NCBI GenBank assembly: GCA_014382445.1
Contig: JACNJS010000034.1
Span: forward strand, 1 to 64,000
Origin: Bacteroidota bacterium
GTDB taxonomy: Bacteria > Bacteroidota > Bacteroidia > Bacteroidales > F082
DNA: 64,000 nt
Direction of reading: 5' to 3'
Numbering within the stretch: the first letter of the stretch is position 1; each line of letters starts with the position of its first letter. Both the position numbers and the translations under genes were made by a program. The notes below the pieces were generated by a model. The model saw nothing but the letters and a program-made list of their open reading frames with translations. It was not told the origin of the DNA and ran no database searches. Shown here one piece after another: positions 18,525 to 26,367 of this stretch.

Positions 18525-19856
18525 TTAATGTTTTAATAGGGCTTCACCATATTTTTTTGTGATTTGCAACCCTATTTTTTGTAAAAATTGCGTTGGGAGT
18601 TCACCTCCGGCGAAAATATAAACCAGATCGTTTTCAAGGTTTATTTTCTTATTATCGTCAGACGAAGTAAGAATAACTTCATCCTGATTTATTTCTTGTA
18701 GGTTGGTATTGAAACGCATATCGATGCGTTTTTGTTGTATTGCCTCATCAATTCGCTCCCTGTTTTTGGGTTTTATTCTTTGAAAATTAGGTTTTCTATA
18801 TGAAAGTATAACATTATTATTATCAGCAAGTAACATCGCAGATTCAACAGCTGAGTCGCCCCCGCCCACAACCAGAATGTTTTTTCCATTGATATCTTCA
18901 GGCTCTAACAATCTATATGCAACTTTTTCAGAATTTTCTCCAATTACATTAAGTTTGCGTGGAGTTCCTCTTCTACCAATTGACAGCAACACATTACGAG
19001 CAGTAAGCTGCTCTCCTTTCAAAGTACTTATGGTAAAATACCCATCGTCTTTTACGATAGATTCTACCTTGCAATTTTCTCTAATCTCAATTTCATTTTT
19101 TGATAAGGCTTTATTCCAAAGATCAAGCAGCTCGGCTTTACTGGTTTCAAAAAGCTTTACCTTCCCGTATAAAGGTAATTCCATGGCCGAGGTCATTACG
19201 ATTTTTTGTCGTGGGAAAGTAAAAACAGTACCTCCAAGCGAATCCTGTTCAAGAGTTATCGCTTTGAGTTTGTGTTTTTTTGCAGTGAGCGATGCAGAAA
19301 TTCCTGCTGGTCCTGCTCCTACTATCAGTAAGTCGAATTCAGCTTTATGTTGCTTTTTATTGGATTTGATAATATTTTCAACTGCCTGCTTTCCCTGTTC
19401 AACCGCATTTTTAATGAGCCCCATCCCCCCTAGCTCACCGGCAATAAAGATACCCTGAATATTTGTTTCAAAATTATGATTAACATGAGGTAATTCCACT
19501 CCGCGTTTTTCCGTGCCAATACAAAGGGTTATTGCTTCTGTTGGACAAGCATGAAAACATGCACCGTGCCCGATACAATGAGAGGCATTTATCGTTGTGG
19601 CTTTACCATTTTGAATACCAAGTATATCCTTTTCGGGACATGCTGCAATACATGCTCCTGTTTGAATACAATGGTTTATATCAATAACCGGATGCAGTGA
19701 TACAGGCTCATAGATTCCCTCTTGTTTTGCCTTTTCAATTTTTCCTGCAACAATATCTGACTTCTTCTTCTGATTTTTTAAATAGTAAACTACTACAGCA
19801 ACAGTAATAATAATTACAATCGAATAGGTTATTATTTGCTCTACTAATTGTTCCAT
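18525..19856 (-). CDS. Membrane-anchored Fe-S/FAD NAD(P)H oxidoreductase
   Basis: A protein of 443 residues from ATG 19856 (an in-frame ATG at 19880 would overlap the previous gene). The order is: an N-terminal membrane helix (about 8-28), a ferredoxin-like pair of motifs HCIQTGACIAACP and HCIGHGACFHACP, then a thioredoxin-reductase-type flavoprotein with FAD motif LLIVGAGPAGISAS and NAD(P) motif ILVVGGGDSAVES. In both ferredoxin motifs the second Cys of CxxCxxC is replaced (Thr and His). It probably feeds reducing equivalents between NAD(P)H or ferredoxin and the membrane cytochrome encoded just before it. The direction of flow cannot be told. Confidence 0.85.
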   Translation of the reverse strand: MEQLVEQIITYSIVIIITVAVVVYYLKNQKKKSDIVAGKIEKAKQEGIYEPVSLHPVIDINHCIQTGACIAACPEKDILGIQNGKATTINASHCIGHGACFHACPTEAITLCIGTEKRGVELPHVNHNFETNIQGIFIAGELGGMGLIKNAVEQGKQAVENIIKSNKKQHKAEFDLLIVGAGPAGISASLTAKKHKLKAITLEQDSLGGTVFTFPRQKIVMTSAMELPLYGKVKLFETSKAELLDLWNKALSKNEIEIRENCKVESIVKDDGYFTISTLKGEQLTARNVLLSIGRRGTPRKLNVIGENSEKVAYRLLEPEDINGKNILVVGGGDSAVESAMLLADNNNVILSYRKPNFQRIKPKNRERIDEAIQQKRIDMRFNTNLQEINQDEVILTSSDDNKKINLENDLVYIFAGGELPTQFLQKIGLQITKKYGEALLKH

Positions 19857-19857
19857 A

Positions 19858-20727
19858 TCAAAAAATCCATCTATAACCAAAAGTTAAAGAAACCACAACG
19901 TGGATAATCATTATTATAAGCATAATAATGGCAAATGGTAAATGTGCAACATGCCAGTATTTAAACAAATTTTGCATCGTTGTTAAACGATCGATACGTC
20001 TGTTTAGAGATATTTCGTTGTTTACCAATTTTAGTATTTGATTGCTTTCTTTTCTACTTAGTTTATTCTGTTTTAGTATTTTTTTTACTCTTTTTAAATT
20101 TCGTTTATCATCAAAGTATTTTTTTAAGGTCCGTGAAATGATATTGCCGGATATAATTTCAACCTTTTTTTTTGTTGATTCAGTAATTACCGCTTTACTT
20201 TCCTGGGACAGGTTATAATCGGTTTTAATTATCTCACTAATATCACTTTTCAAATCACGTACTTCATTTAAACTTAATTCGCGTCCTTCAATGGATCGTG
20301 GGATTTGGATATATATAAACCTTCCAACTACGCCACTTAAAAAAACAGCAACCATGCTCCAGAAACTAATGGAAACTATACCCCCAAATTTAAAAGCAGT
20401 GTGAAACAATACCAAAATGGGGCCAAGTGTGCAAAGAAAAATATGAAACTCCAACCAGTGTTTCAATAATCCCCAACGGGCAAATGCTCTTACTCGTTTG
20501 CGAATCATATAGGTTGAAACACCGATAAACATAAATAAAGATCCTACAATCCCCATACCATGACCCCATGGACCACTAGGCTTAAGCACCTTGTGATCAA
20601 AATGATAAAACCGTTCCTCCAAACTGGTGTTATAATATGAAGTACCAATATAAATAAGCATTACAGTAACTAATATCACAATAATAGTGAGCAGAGCAAT
20701 GAATAGAGTATGCGATCTTTTTGTCAT
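19858..20727 (-). CDS. Cytochrome b-like integral membrane protein
   Basis: A 289-residue protein with about five membrane segments (10-31, 59-77, 93-113, 118-138 and 263-285) and a charged cytoplasmic helical region (about 150-250). Histidines suited to haem b binding lie in or near membrane helices: KHWLEFH, LVLFHTAFKFGG, and YWHVAHLPFAIIMLIIMIIHVV. This resembles cytochrome b561/ferric-reductase-like subunits. It is first in the minus-strand operon and its TGA is one base before the next ATG. It could exchange electrons with quinol or with the flavoprotein and hand them to the multihaem cytochromes. I cannot name the family with certainty. Confidence 0.7.
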   Translation of the reverse strand: MTKRSHTLFIALLTIIVILVTVMLIYIGTSYYNTSLEERFYHFDHKVLKPSGPWGHGMGIVGSLFMFIGVSTYMIRKRVRAFARWGLLKHWLEFHIFLCTLGPILVLFHTAFKFGGIVSISFWSMVAVFLSGVVGRFIYIQIPRSIEGRELSLNEVRDLKSDISEIIKTDYNLSQESKAVITESTKKKVEIISGNIISRTLKKYFDDKRNLKRVKKILKQNKLSRKESNQILKLVNNEISLNRRIDRLTTMQNLFKYWHVAHLPFAIIMLIIMIIHVVVSLTFGYRWIF

Positions 20728-20825
20728 ATTACGAGATAGGGAAATATAGTGTTATCAAAGGTAAACAAAAAAGAAATATAATATCAAAACAGTATAATGA
20801 ACTGTGAAATATTCACATTATTGTA

Positions 20826-21650
20826 TTAAACTTTTGGGGGCCACACAAAATTACGGGCATCGGGAAATGTTTTTTCTATTTCCATTCTTAACCAAAGCAG
20901 CAATTTAATGATTGTCCAAATATTATTTTTTTCTTCTTTTAACATTCCTAATAAAATGTTCCAGGCACCTATCGAACGATCGATACCAAGTAATGCTACC
21001 ATAGCTGAGCCATCCGAATCCTTTGGAAAACCCTCACTTAGGTCAGCATCCTCCAACTCTGCAAAATTGCTTGAAAGTGCTCTTATTATTTTTACATAAA
21101 TCTGCATTTCATACCACCTTATTAGACTTACCGATTCAGTTAATTGCTTAATATCCCACTCCTTAACTATGCCCGGGCACGAAACTACTAGTTCTTCTGT
21201 TTCAGAATTATAATCTTGAATAAGTATTTCCTTTTTATCCTCAAACCACTTATGTGTACTATTTTCATACCTATCAGCTACTTTTGTAATATAATGATTG
21301 GTAGCTTTTCGACGCTTTTCTTTATGTTCCATCCTTGCTTCTTCCGAATCTTCATCATATTCAGAATCCACAAACAAGAAATCATAATTTCCCTTTGTAA
21401 GGGGAAATTCTTCATCAATAATTTCGGCGGCATCCTCTATTGTCCTATTAACCTGGTTCCAGAAGTTCTTATTTTCTTCAATGGATTTCTTACGTTTTTC
21501 TTTAGCCTCTATCTCCCTCTCAATAACTTTTCGTGACGCAAAATTCCTACATCTATCAACATAAAGGCATCTTTCACACCAGGCATCACAATAATTATAT
21601 ATGCCGGGTATGAAATCCCCATCCATATTATATAAGTCATCAAATTCCAT
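20826..21650 (-). CDS. Hypothetical protein with N-terminal Cys cluster
   Basis: I do not recognise a function. This 274-residue protein is acidic and mainly helical, with no signal peptide or membrane segment. Near the N-terminus is CDAWCERCLYVDRC (spacing C-x3-C-x2-C-x5-C, residues about 21-34), which could bind zinc or an Fe-S cluster. The middle is a charged helix rich in Glu, Lys and Arg, and the C-terminal part (SIGAWNILLGMLKEEKNNIWTIIKLLLWLRMEIEKTFP) is helical. It is last in a minus-strand run starting at the GH3 gene, 29 bases after the T9SS gene, with a 98-base gap to the cytochrome operon. Confidence 0.6.
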   Translation of the reverse strand: MEFDDLYNMDGDFIPGIYNYCDAWCERCLYVDRCRNFASRKVIEREIEAKEKRKKSIEENKNFWNQVNRTIEDAAEIIDEEFPLTKGNYDFLFVDSEYDEDSEEARMEHKEKRRKATNHYITKVADRYENSTHKWFEDKKEILIQDYNSETEELVVSCPGIVKEWDIKQLTESVSLIRWYEMQIYVKIIRALSSNFAELEDADLSEGFPKDSDGSAMVALLGIDRSIGAWNILLGMLKEEKNNIWTIIKLLLWLRMEIEKTFPDARNFVWPPKV

Positions 21651-21679
21651 AATCCATATTTTTTTGTTTCGATTAAGTT

Positions 21680-22450
21680 CTATTTTACAACCTTGTACCT
21701 TACAATACGATTATTTGAAGTGGCTATCCTAATAAAAAATATACCCTTTTCGGGCAAGTAGTATTGAGTTTCTTTTCCATACTGGGCAATTATTCTACCG
21801 GCAATATCGAATATTTGAAGTTGTTTAATTGTTACTCCAGAAAACCCAAACCTAATATAATTTCCATCAATTTTAATATGAATATTTTCTTTACTTAATT
21901 CTTCAGTCGCTACAATAACCTCAACAACCACATCGTCCAAAACAGCGCCGCAAATATTGGACACCGTAACTTCGTAAGTACCCGACTGCATTACAACTAT
22001 TGTTTGTGTTGTATCTCCTATTGACCACATATATTTACAACCCGGATTACCAGCATCAAGTTCTACAGAGTTTCCTTCATAAATTGTTATGTCATCTCCA
22101 AGATCAACTTCAGGCAGTTCACTTACAATTACAACTAGATATGAAGCGTTGCCAATTCCACATTCAAATTCAAGCATAACAATGAAATTACCACTAGTTG
22201 ACCATGTAATTTCCAACGTGCCGGTAGTTGATGATTGTAACACACCATCAACATACCAAACTGGATTACAGCCCAATGGAATATCAGAGGTATAGATTGA
22301 GGTTGTGCCAACACATGATTGAGTAGGTCCTGAAATAGATATTGGATTTTCGGGCGGTGGTGGAATTGTATCTAACAATATACTTGCTCTCAACAATGGA
22401 TTAATAATCACAAAACTTGTAACAATGATAAATATCGGCAAATACTTCAT
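21680..22450 (-). CDS. Small T9SS-secreted protein with PKD-like domains
   Basis: A 256-residue protein with a signal peptide (about 1-22), a Pro-rich stretch (TIPPPPENPISISGP), two beta-sandwich regions of PKD/Ig type (about 35-110 and 111-180, the second with VDLGDDITIYEGNSVELDAG, a common Bacteroidota surface-protein motif) and a C-terminal T9SS sorting domain (IKQLQIFDIAGRIIAQ to IVRYKVVK). It should be exported and either released or anchored to surface polysaccharide. No catalytic residues are seen. It lies 56 bases after the alkyltransferase-like gene on the same strand. Confidence 0.8.
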   Translation of the reverse strand: MKYLPIFIIVTSFVIINPLLRASILLDTIPPPPENPISISGPTQSCVGTTSIYTSDIPLGCNPVWYVDGVLQSSTTGTLEITWSTSGNFIVMLEFECGIGNASYLVVIVSELPEVDLGDDITIYEGNSVELDAGNPGCKYMWSIGDTTQTIVVMQSGTYEVTVSNICGAVLDDVVVEVIVATEELSKENIHIKIDGNYIRFGFSGVTIKQLQIFDIAGRIIAQYGKETQYYLPEKGIFFIRIATSNNRIVRYKVVK

Positions 22451-22506
22451 GCTAAAAATTAGTTAACCCAAAACTAAACAAACTATTGACAACACTTTAA
22501 TCAAAA

Positions 22507-22833
22507 CTATAATTCAAAAGAAGGATCCCAAAAGCAACTATCGAAATTAACAATCTTATTTTCTTCAACAACTATTCCTTCACTTCTGAGAAGATCGGCC
22601 ATAATATCCCGACCTCCAAAATGTTGCTTTCCTGTGAGTAATCCATTTCGATTTACAACCCTATGAGCGGGAATATTCTTTGGTGTATTTTTGGATGAAT
22701 TCATTGCCCAGCCAACCATACGTGCTGATCCTGTAGATCCTAAAAATTCTGCAATTGCACCATAGGATGTTACTCGTCCATGAGGTATTTTAATTACCAC
22801 ATCCCATACTTGTTGAAAGAAACTCTTCTCCAT
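22507..22833 (-). CDS. Alkyltransferase-like (ATL) DNA-repair protein
   Basis: A 108-residue protein matching the C-terminal DNA-binding domain of O6-methylguanine-DNA methyltransferase (FFQQVWDVVIKIPHGRVTSYGAIAEFLG, helix-turn-helix with SARMVGWAMNS). The acceptor motif PCHR reads P55-A56-H57-R58, so the active cysteine is replaced by alanine. Proteins of this kind (ATLs) cannot remove the alkyl group but bind O6-alkylguanine and flag it for nucleotide excision repair. The start lies 1 base after trmB. The function follows from the family; the lost Cys is directly visible. Confidence 0.88.
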   Translation of the reverse strand: MEKSFFQQVWDVVIKIPHGRVTSYGAIAEFLGSTGSARMVGWAMNSSKNTPKNIPAHRVVNRNGLLTGKQHFGGRDIMADLLRSEGIVVEENKIVNFDSCFWDPSFEL

Positions 22834-22834
22834 T

Positions 22835-23521
22835 TTAGATTGATGTAGTTTGTAGTTTCAATTTGAATTCTAGATATTTAATTTTAGTGCCATTATCAAG
22901 CCATTTATTCTCATAGAATGTCTGAATTTGCGTAAGTACATCATCGTTTTGTTCACCATAAACATCGTAAGTGCTGTAAATTAATTCGTGTCCATGTTCC
23001 TTAATTACATCCATTGTATATTCAAAAAAGATAATATTATCGGTTTTTAAATGGATAGTGCCATCAGGCTTTAGAACTTTATAATATCTATTGATAAATT
23101 GGGGTGAAGTTAATCGTCGTTTTTCTTTTATGGGAGTTGGATGTGGGTCAGGAAATGTAATCCATATATTAGAAACCTCTTTTTGCCCAAACATAAATTC
23201 AATTAAATTTATTCGTGATCGGATAAATGCCACATTTTTTAAGTTAACTTCTTCTGTATTCTTTAATCCTCTCCAAATTCTGGCACCTTTAATGTCCACA
23301 CCAATGAAGTTTGTGCCAGGAAATCTTTGAGCCAATCCAACTGTGTATTCGCCCTTCCCACAGCCTAATTCAACTGTAAGGTCATTATTGTTTCCAAAAA
23401 AACCATTATTCCATTTACCTCTATATTTAAACCCTTCAACTAGCTGTTCATAACTAAGTTGGAACATATTGCCGAAAGTTTCGTTTTCGGCAAAATGGTG
23501 AAGCTTATTCTTTTTACTCAC
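22835..23521 (-). CDS. trmB: tRNA (guanine-N7-)-methyltransferase
   Basis: A 228-residue SAM-dependent enzyme making m7G46 in tRNA. The SAM motif VELGCGKGEYTVGLA (about 50-64) is followed by NFIGVDIKGARIWRG and the family signature ITFPDPHPTPIKEKRRLTSP. The C-terminus carries the expected YSTYDVYG and TQIQTFYENKW. Length and motif order are normal. It sits between the HU/SPOR gene (14 bases) and the ATL gene (1 base), a tight run that is probably cotranscribed. Confidence 0.95.
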   Translation of the reverse strand: MSKKNKLHHFAENETFGNMFQLSYEQLVEGFKYRGKWNNGFFGNNNDLTVELGCGKGEYTVGLAQRFPGTNFIGVDIKGARIWRGLKNTEEVNLKNVAFIRSRINLIEFMFGQKEVSNIWITFPDPHPTPIKEKRRLTSPQFINRYYKVLKPDGTIHLKTDNIIFFEYTMDVIKEHGHELIYSTYDVYGEQNDDVLTQIQTFYENKWLDNGTKIKYLEFKLKLQTTSI

Positions 23522-23535
23522 TTTGGGGATTTTTT

Positions 23536-24837
23536 CTATTTCACAAGTAACCAGGCTTTTGGGTTGGCATCATTGCGTATGGCTACTAGTTCCTGATTGG
23601 CTAATCCTCTATTATTAAACGACATGAAGGCAACTCTAAACATCCCATATCTGTTTGTATCAGCTATAAGCGCCTTATAACCTTGTTGTTTAAGGTCACT
23701 CACTAATCGCTTGGCATTATTTTCATTTGAAAATGAACCAGCTATAATAAAAAATCTATCTTTATTATTAGAACTAGCTTTTGGTTTATCAACTAGATTA
23801 TTGGCAATTACTACTTCTTTTTCAGGTTGGTTAACTATTTCAATTGACTCCTCTTTTGATAACTCCACTGGAATTACTATTTCATCCTCAACAACAGGCT
23901 TAACAATTATGTTGCCGGTTTTTTTGTCGATATAAGGTTTTTTTATATCAGTACCCCGATCAATATCTGAGTTACTACCTATTTCTACTTCATTCGGTTG
24001 AACTAAATTTGGAGAATTAGTATTTTCAGTTTGTTTATCCTTTTCAAGAATTATCGGAAAAAACGAAGCGATACTCCTGCTAAGCTTAGCCACATGTTTT
24101 GTATTAATATTAGTTGCCAAATAGTCGTTTACACTTGAATAGAAAAATGGAATATATGGAATATACATTTTAGCATAATAGCTCATTGCATCTCTTCTCA
24201 TATAAACGTAACCTAAACTCATGAAAAACATAACAGCCGCCAGAAAAATAAGTTGATTAGCAAATGGAGACCGCCTTCTGTTAGCTTCCATCTTTCTTAT
24301 AACGGGCTTTTTTGGTTCCTCTATTTTCTTATCGGTTCTATCAAAATATTTGGTTCGTTGTTTACTTTTATCAATGGCTGATTTCACCACCTTTTTAACT
24401 TTCTCTTCATCCGTTACTCTTCTTATTGACGGTGAAACCAATGAACTTAATCCAAATGAATTTGAATTATAATTAATACTTCTGTCCTGATTAAATTGAA
24501 TATTTTTATTAACATCGTAGGAGATGGATCCTATATGTTTGAAACTAATTTTTTTTCCTGCATTTAAAGCATTGTGACATAAAAAAACAAATTTATCAAC
24601 TCTTTGTTTTGCAGTCTTATAACCTATTTGCTCTTGTTGAGCAACATAATTTACAAGGAGTCCATCATTGGCTCTGAGATGAATATTAAAATGGATTTTG
24701 CGATATGGAGGAGAAAATTTATCTGTAACTTTGTTAATTGAAACAGATATATCTTCAGCAATAAATCCCCCCAATCCAGGTATTACAACGCATTCATAAT
24801 CAAACAACAACTCACCTACATATTTGGCTATTTTCAT
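23536..24837 (-). CDS. HU-CCDC81/SPOR domain membrane protein
   Basis: A 433-residue Bacteroidota-specific architecture. The HU-CCDC81-like domain lies at about 1-140 (IAKYVGELLFDYECVVIPGLGGFIAED, then DGLLVNYVAQQE). One membrane helix is at about 193-212 and a long linker follows. A C-terminal SPOR domain (about 358-433, FIIAGSFSNENNAKRLVSDL) should bind denuded peptidoglycan glycans in the periplasm. The cytoplasmic HU-like part and periplasmic SPOR part suggest a link between the chromosome or divisome and the septal wall (inference). It lies between kdsB and trmB on the same strand. Confidence 0.87.
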   Translation of the reverse strand: MKIAKYVGELLFDYECVVIPGLGGFIAEDISVSINKVTDKFSPPYRKIHFNIHLRANDGLLVNYVAQQEQIGYKTAKQRVDKFVFLCHNALNAGKKISFKHIGSISYDVNKNIQFNQDRSINYNSNSFGLSSLVSPSIRRVTDEEKVKKVVKSAIDKSKQRTKYFDRTDKKIEEPKKPVIRKMEANRRRSPFANQLIFLAAVMFFMSLGYVYMRRDAMSYYAKMYIPYIPFFYSSVNDYLATNINTKHVAKLSRSIASFFPIILEKDKQTENTNSPNLVQPNEVEIGSNSDIDRGTDIKKPYIDKKTGNIIVKPVVEDEIVIPVELSKEESIEIVNQPEKEVVIANNLVDKPKASSNNKDRFFIIAGSFSNENNAKRLVSDLKQQGYKALIADTNRYGMFRVAFMSFNNRGLANQELVAIRNDANPKAWLLVK

Positions 24838-24927
24838 GTTTTTTATTTTAAAGCTAAAAGAGGGTTACATGTCACCTCATGGTTCATAATTCAGAACCTG
24901 CTAAAGTAGTTATTATGTACGAAACTG

Positions 24928-25674
24928 TCAAGAAATAGTTTCAAGTTTACGCAAGTCGTCAGGAGTGTCAATGGCAATACTTTCAATATCAGTAATATCA
25001 ACACTTACACAAATTCCATTTTCCAGCCAACGGAGCTGCTCGAGTGATTCTGCCTGTTCTAATTTACCAAATGGAAATTCAACAATTCGCTTTAATACAT
25101 CTACTCTATATCCATATAAACCAATATGCTTAAAATACGTCGACTGAGCCAACCAACCACTAACATCAATACCGCGAATCATTGGTATAGCCTGCCTACT
25201 GAAATAAAGAGCTTTCTTATCATTGGTTAAAACTACTTTAACCACATTTGGATCAAATAATTCTTCGCTTTGGGTTATCTTTTTAGCAAGAGTAGCAATT
25301 TGTACTTTATTATCTATAAAAAGATTTATAACACTATCTATTTGAACTGGATTAATAGTTGGTTCATCGCCCTGAATATTTACCGCAACATCATAATATT
25401 CACCACTTTTTTCAAGAAGAGATAGTACTTCTTTACATCGGGTAGTTCCGTTGGTGTGATCGATGCTTGTCATAAGCACTTTACCCCCAAAAGATGTAAC
25501 ATGATTATAGATACGGTCGTCATCGGTGGCAACAATAACGGCTGATAACAAACTCGACTTGGATGCTTGTTCATAAACCCTTTGTATCATACTTTTACCT
25601 CCAATATCAATTAAAGGTTTTCCCGGGAAACGGGTTGAAGCATAACGCGAAGGAATTATACCAACACTTCTCAT
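24928..25674 (-). CDS. kdsB: 3-deoxy-manno-octulosonate cytidylyltransferase
   Basis: A 248-residue enzyme that makes CMP-Kdo from Kdo and CTP for lipopolysaccharide core synthesis, in the cytosol. The CTP-binding N-terminus IIPSRYASTRFPGKPL is intact, as are VNIQGDEPTI and the KHIGLYGYR and LEQAESLEQLRWLENG signatures. Length matches the family. It is 31 bases downstream of the deoxynucleoside kinase gene. No kdsA is seen in the window. Confidence 0.95.
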   Translation of the reverse strand: MRSVGIIPSRYASTRFPGKPLIDIGGKSMIQRVYEQASKSSLLSAVIVATDDDRIYNHVTSFGGKVLMTSIDHTNGTTRCKEVLSLLEKSGEYYDVAVNIQGDEPTINPVQIDSVINLFIDNKVQIATLAKKITQSEELFDPNVVKVVLTNDKKALYFSRQAIPMIRGIDVSGWLAQSTYFKHIGLYGYRVDVLKRIVEFPFGKLEQAESLEQLRWLENGICVSVDITDIESIAIDTPDDLRKLETIS

Positions 25675-25705
25675 TTTTAATGAAATAAAACTTTAGATAT
25701 TTTAA

Positions 25706-26317
25706 TTAAAACAGACCGTTAACATTAGCATTTACGTTATCAATTACAATGCTTAAATCTTCTGGAATATTAAAATCCATATCATCAACATTAATCACTA
25801 AAAGTTTACCTGCTGTATATCCACTTATCCAGTCTTCATACCTGTTATTAAGAAGTTTTAAGTAATCAAGACGAATGGACTCTTCATAATCGCGACCTCT
25901 TTTTTGTATTTGATCAACAAGGGTTGGCACCGACGCTTTTAAGTAAATCAGTAAATCAGGAGGCTGAATGAAAGAATTCATCAATTCAAATAATGAGCTA
26001 TAATTATCAAAATCTCTTGTTGACATTAAATTCATTTCATGCAAGTTGGGAGCGAAAATATATGCATCCTCATAAATTGTTCTGTCCTGTATAATATTCT
26101 TCCCGCTACTTCTAATTTCAACTACTTGACGGAATCTAGAATTTAGAAAATACACTTGCAAATTAAACGACCACCTTTGCATATCCTCATAAAAACTATG
26201 TAGATATGGATTATGATCAACATCTTCATAATGAGGTTTCCAACCAAAATGCTTGGCCATCAGCCTTGTAAGTGTTGTTTTTCCTGAACCGATATTACCT
26301 GCTATTGCTACGTGCAT
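25706..26317 (-). CDS. Deoxynucleoside kinase
   Basis: A 203-residue P-loop kinase (AGNIGSGKTTLTRLM, G7-T15) of the deoxyadenosine/deoxyguanosine/deoxycytidine kinase family, which phosphorylates salvaged deoxynucleosides. The DRT-type motif (IIQDRTIYEDAYIFA, D78-R79) and the lid region RGRDYEESIRLDYL are present. Substrate choice cannot be assigned from the sequence. It is cytosolic and sits 50 bases after the GH3 gene and 31 before kdsB. Confidence 0.9.
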   Translation of the reverse strand: MHVAIAGNIGSGKTTLTRLMAKHFGWKPHYEDVDHNPYLHSFYEDMQRWSFNLQVYFLNSRFRQVVEIRSSGKNIIQDRTIYEDAYIFAPNLHEMNLMSTRDFDNYSSLFELMNSFIQPPDLLIYLKASVPTLVDQIQKRGRDYEESIRLDYLKLLNNRYEDWISGYTAGKLLVINVDDMDFNIPEDLSIVIDNVNANVNGLF

Positions 26318-26367
26318 GTGTGCTAATTTTTTTACTAAAATATATAAATTGTCAATAGCCTAAAGAA

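Noticed and set aside
18877-19458. 193-codon plus-strand open frame opposite the oxidoreductase
   Set aside because: The minus frame has clear FAD and NAD motifs; the plus frame is Ser/Phe-rich noise.
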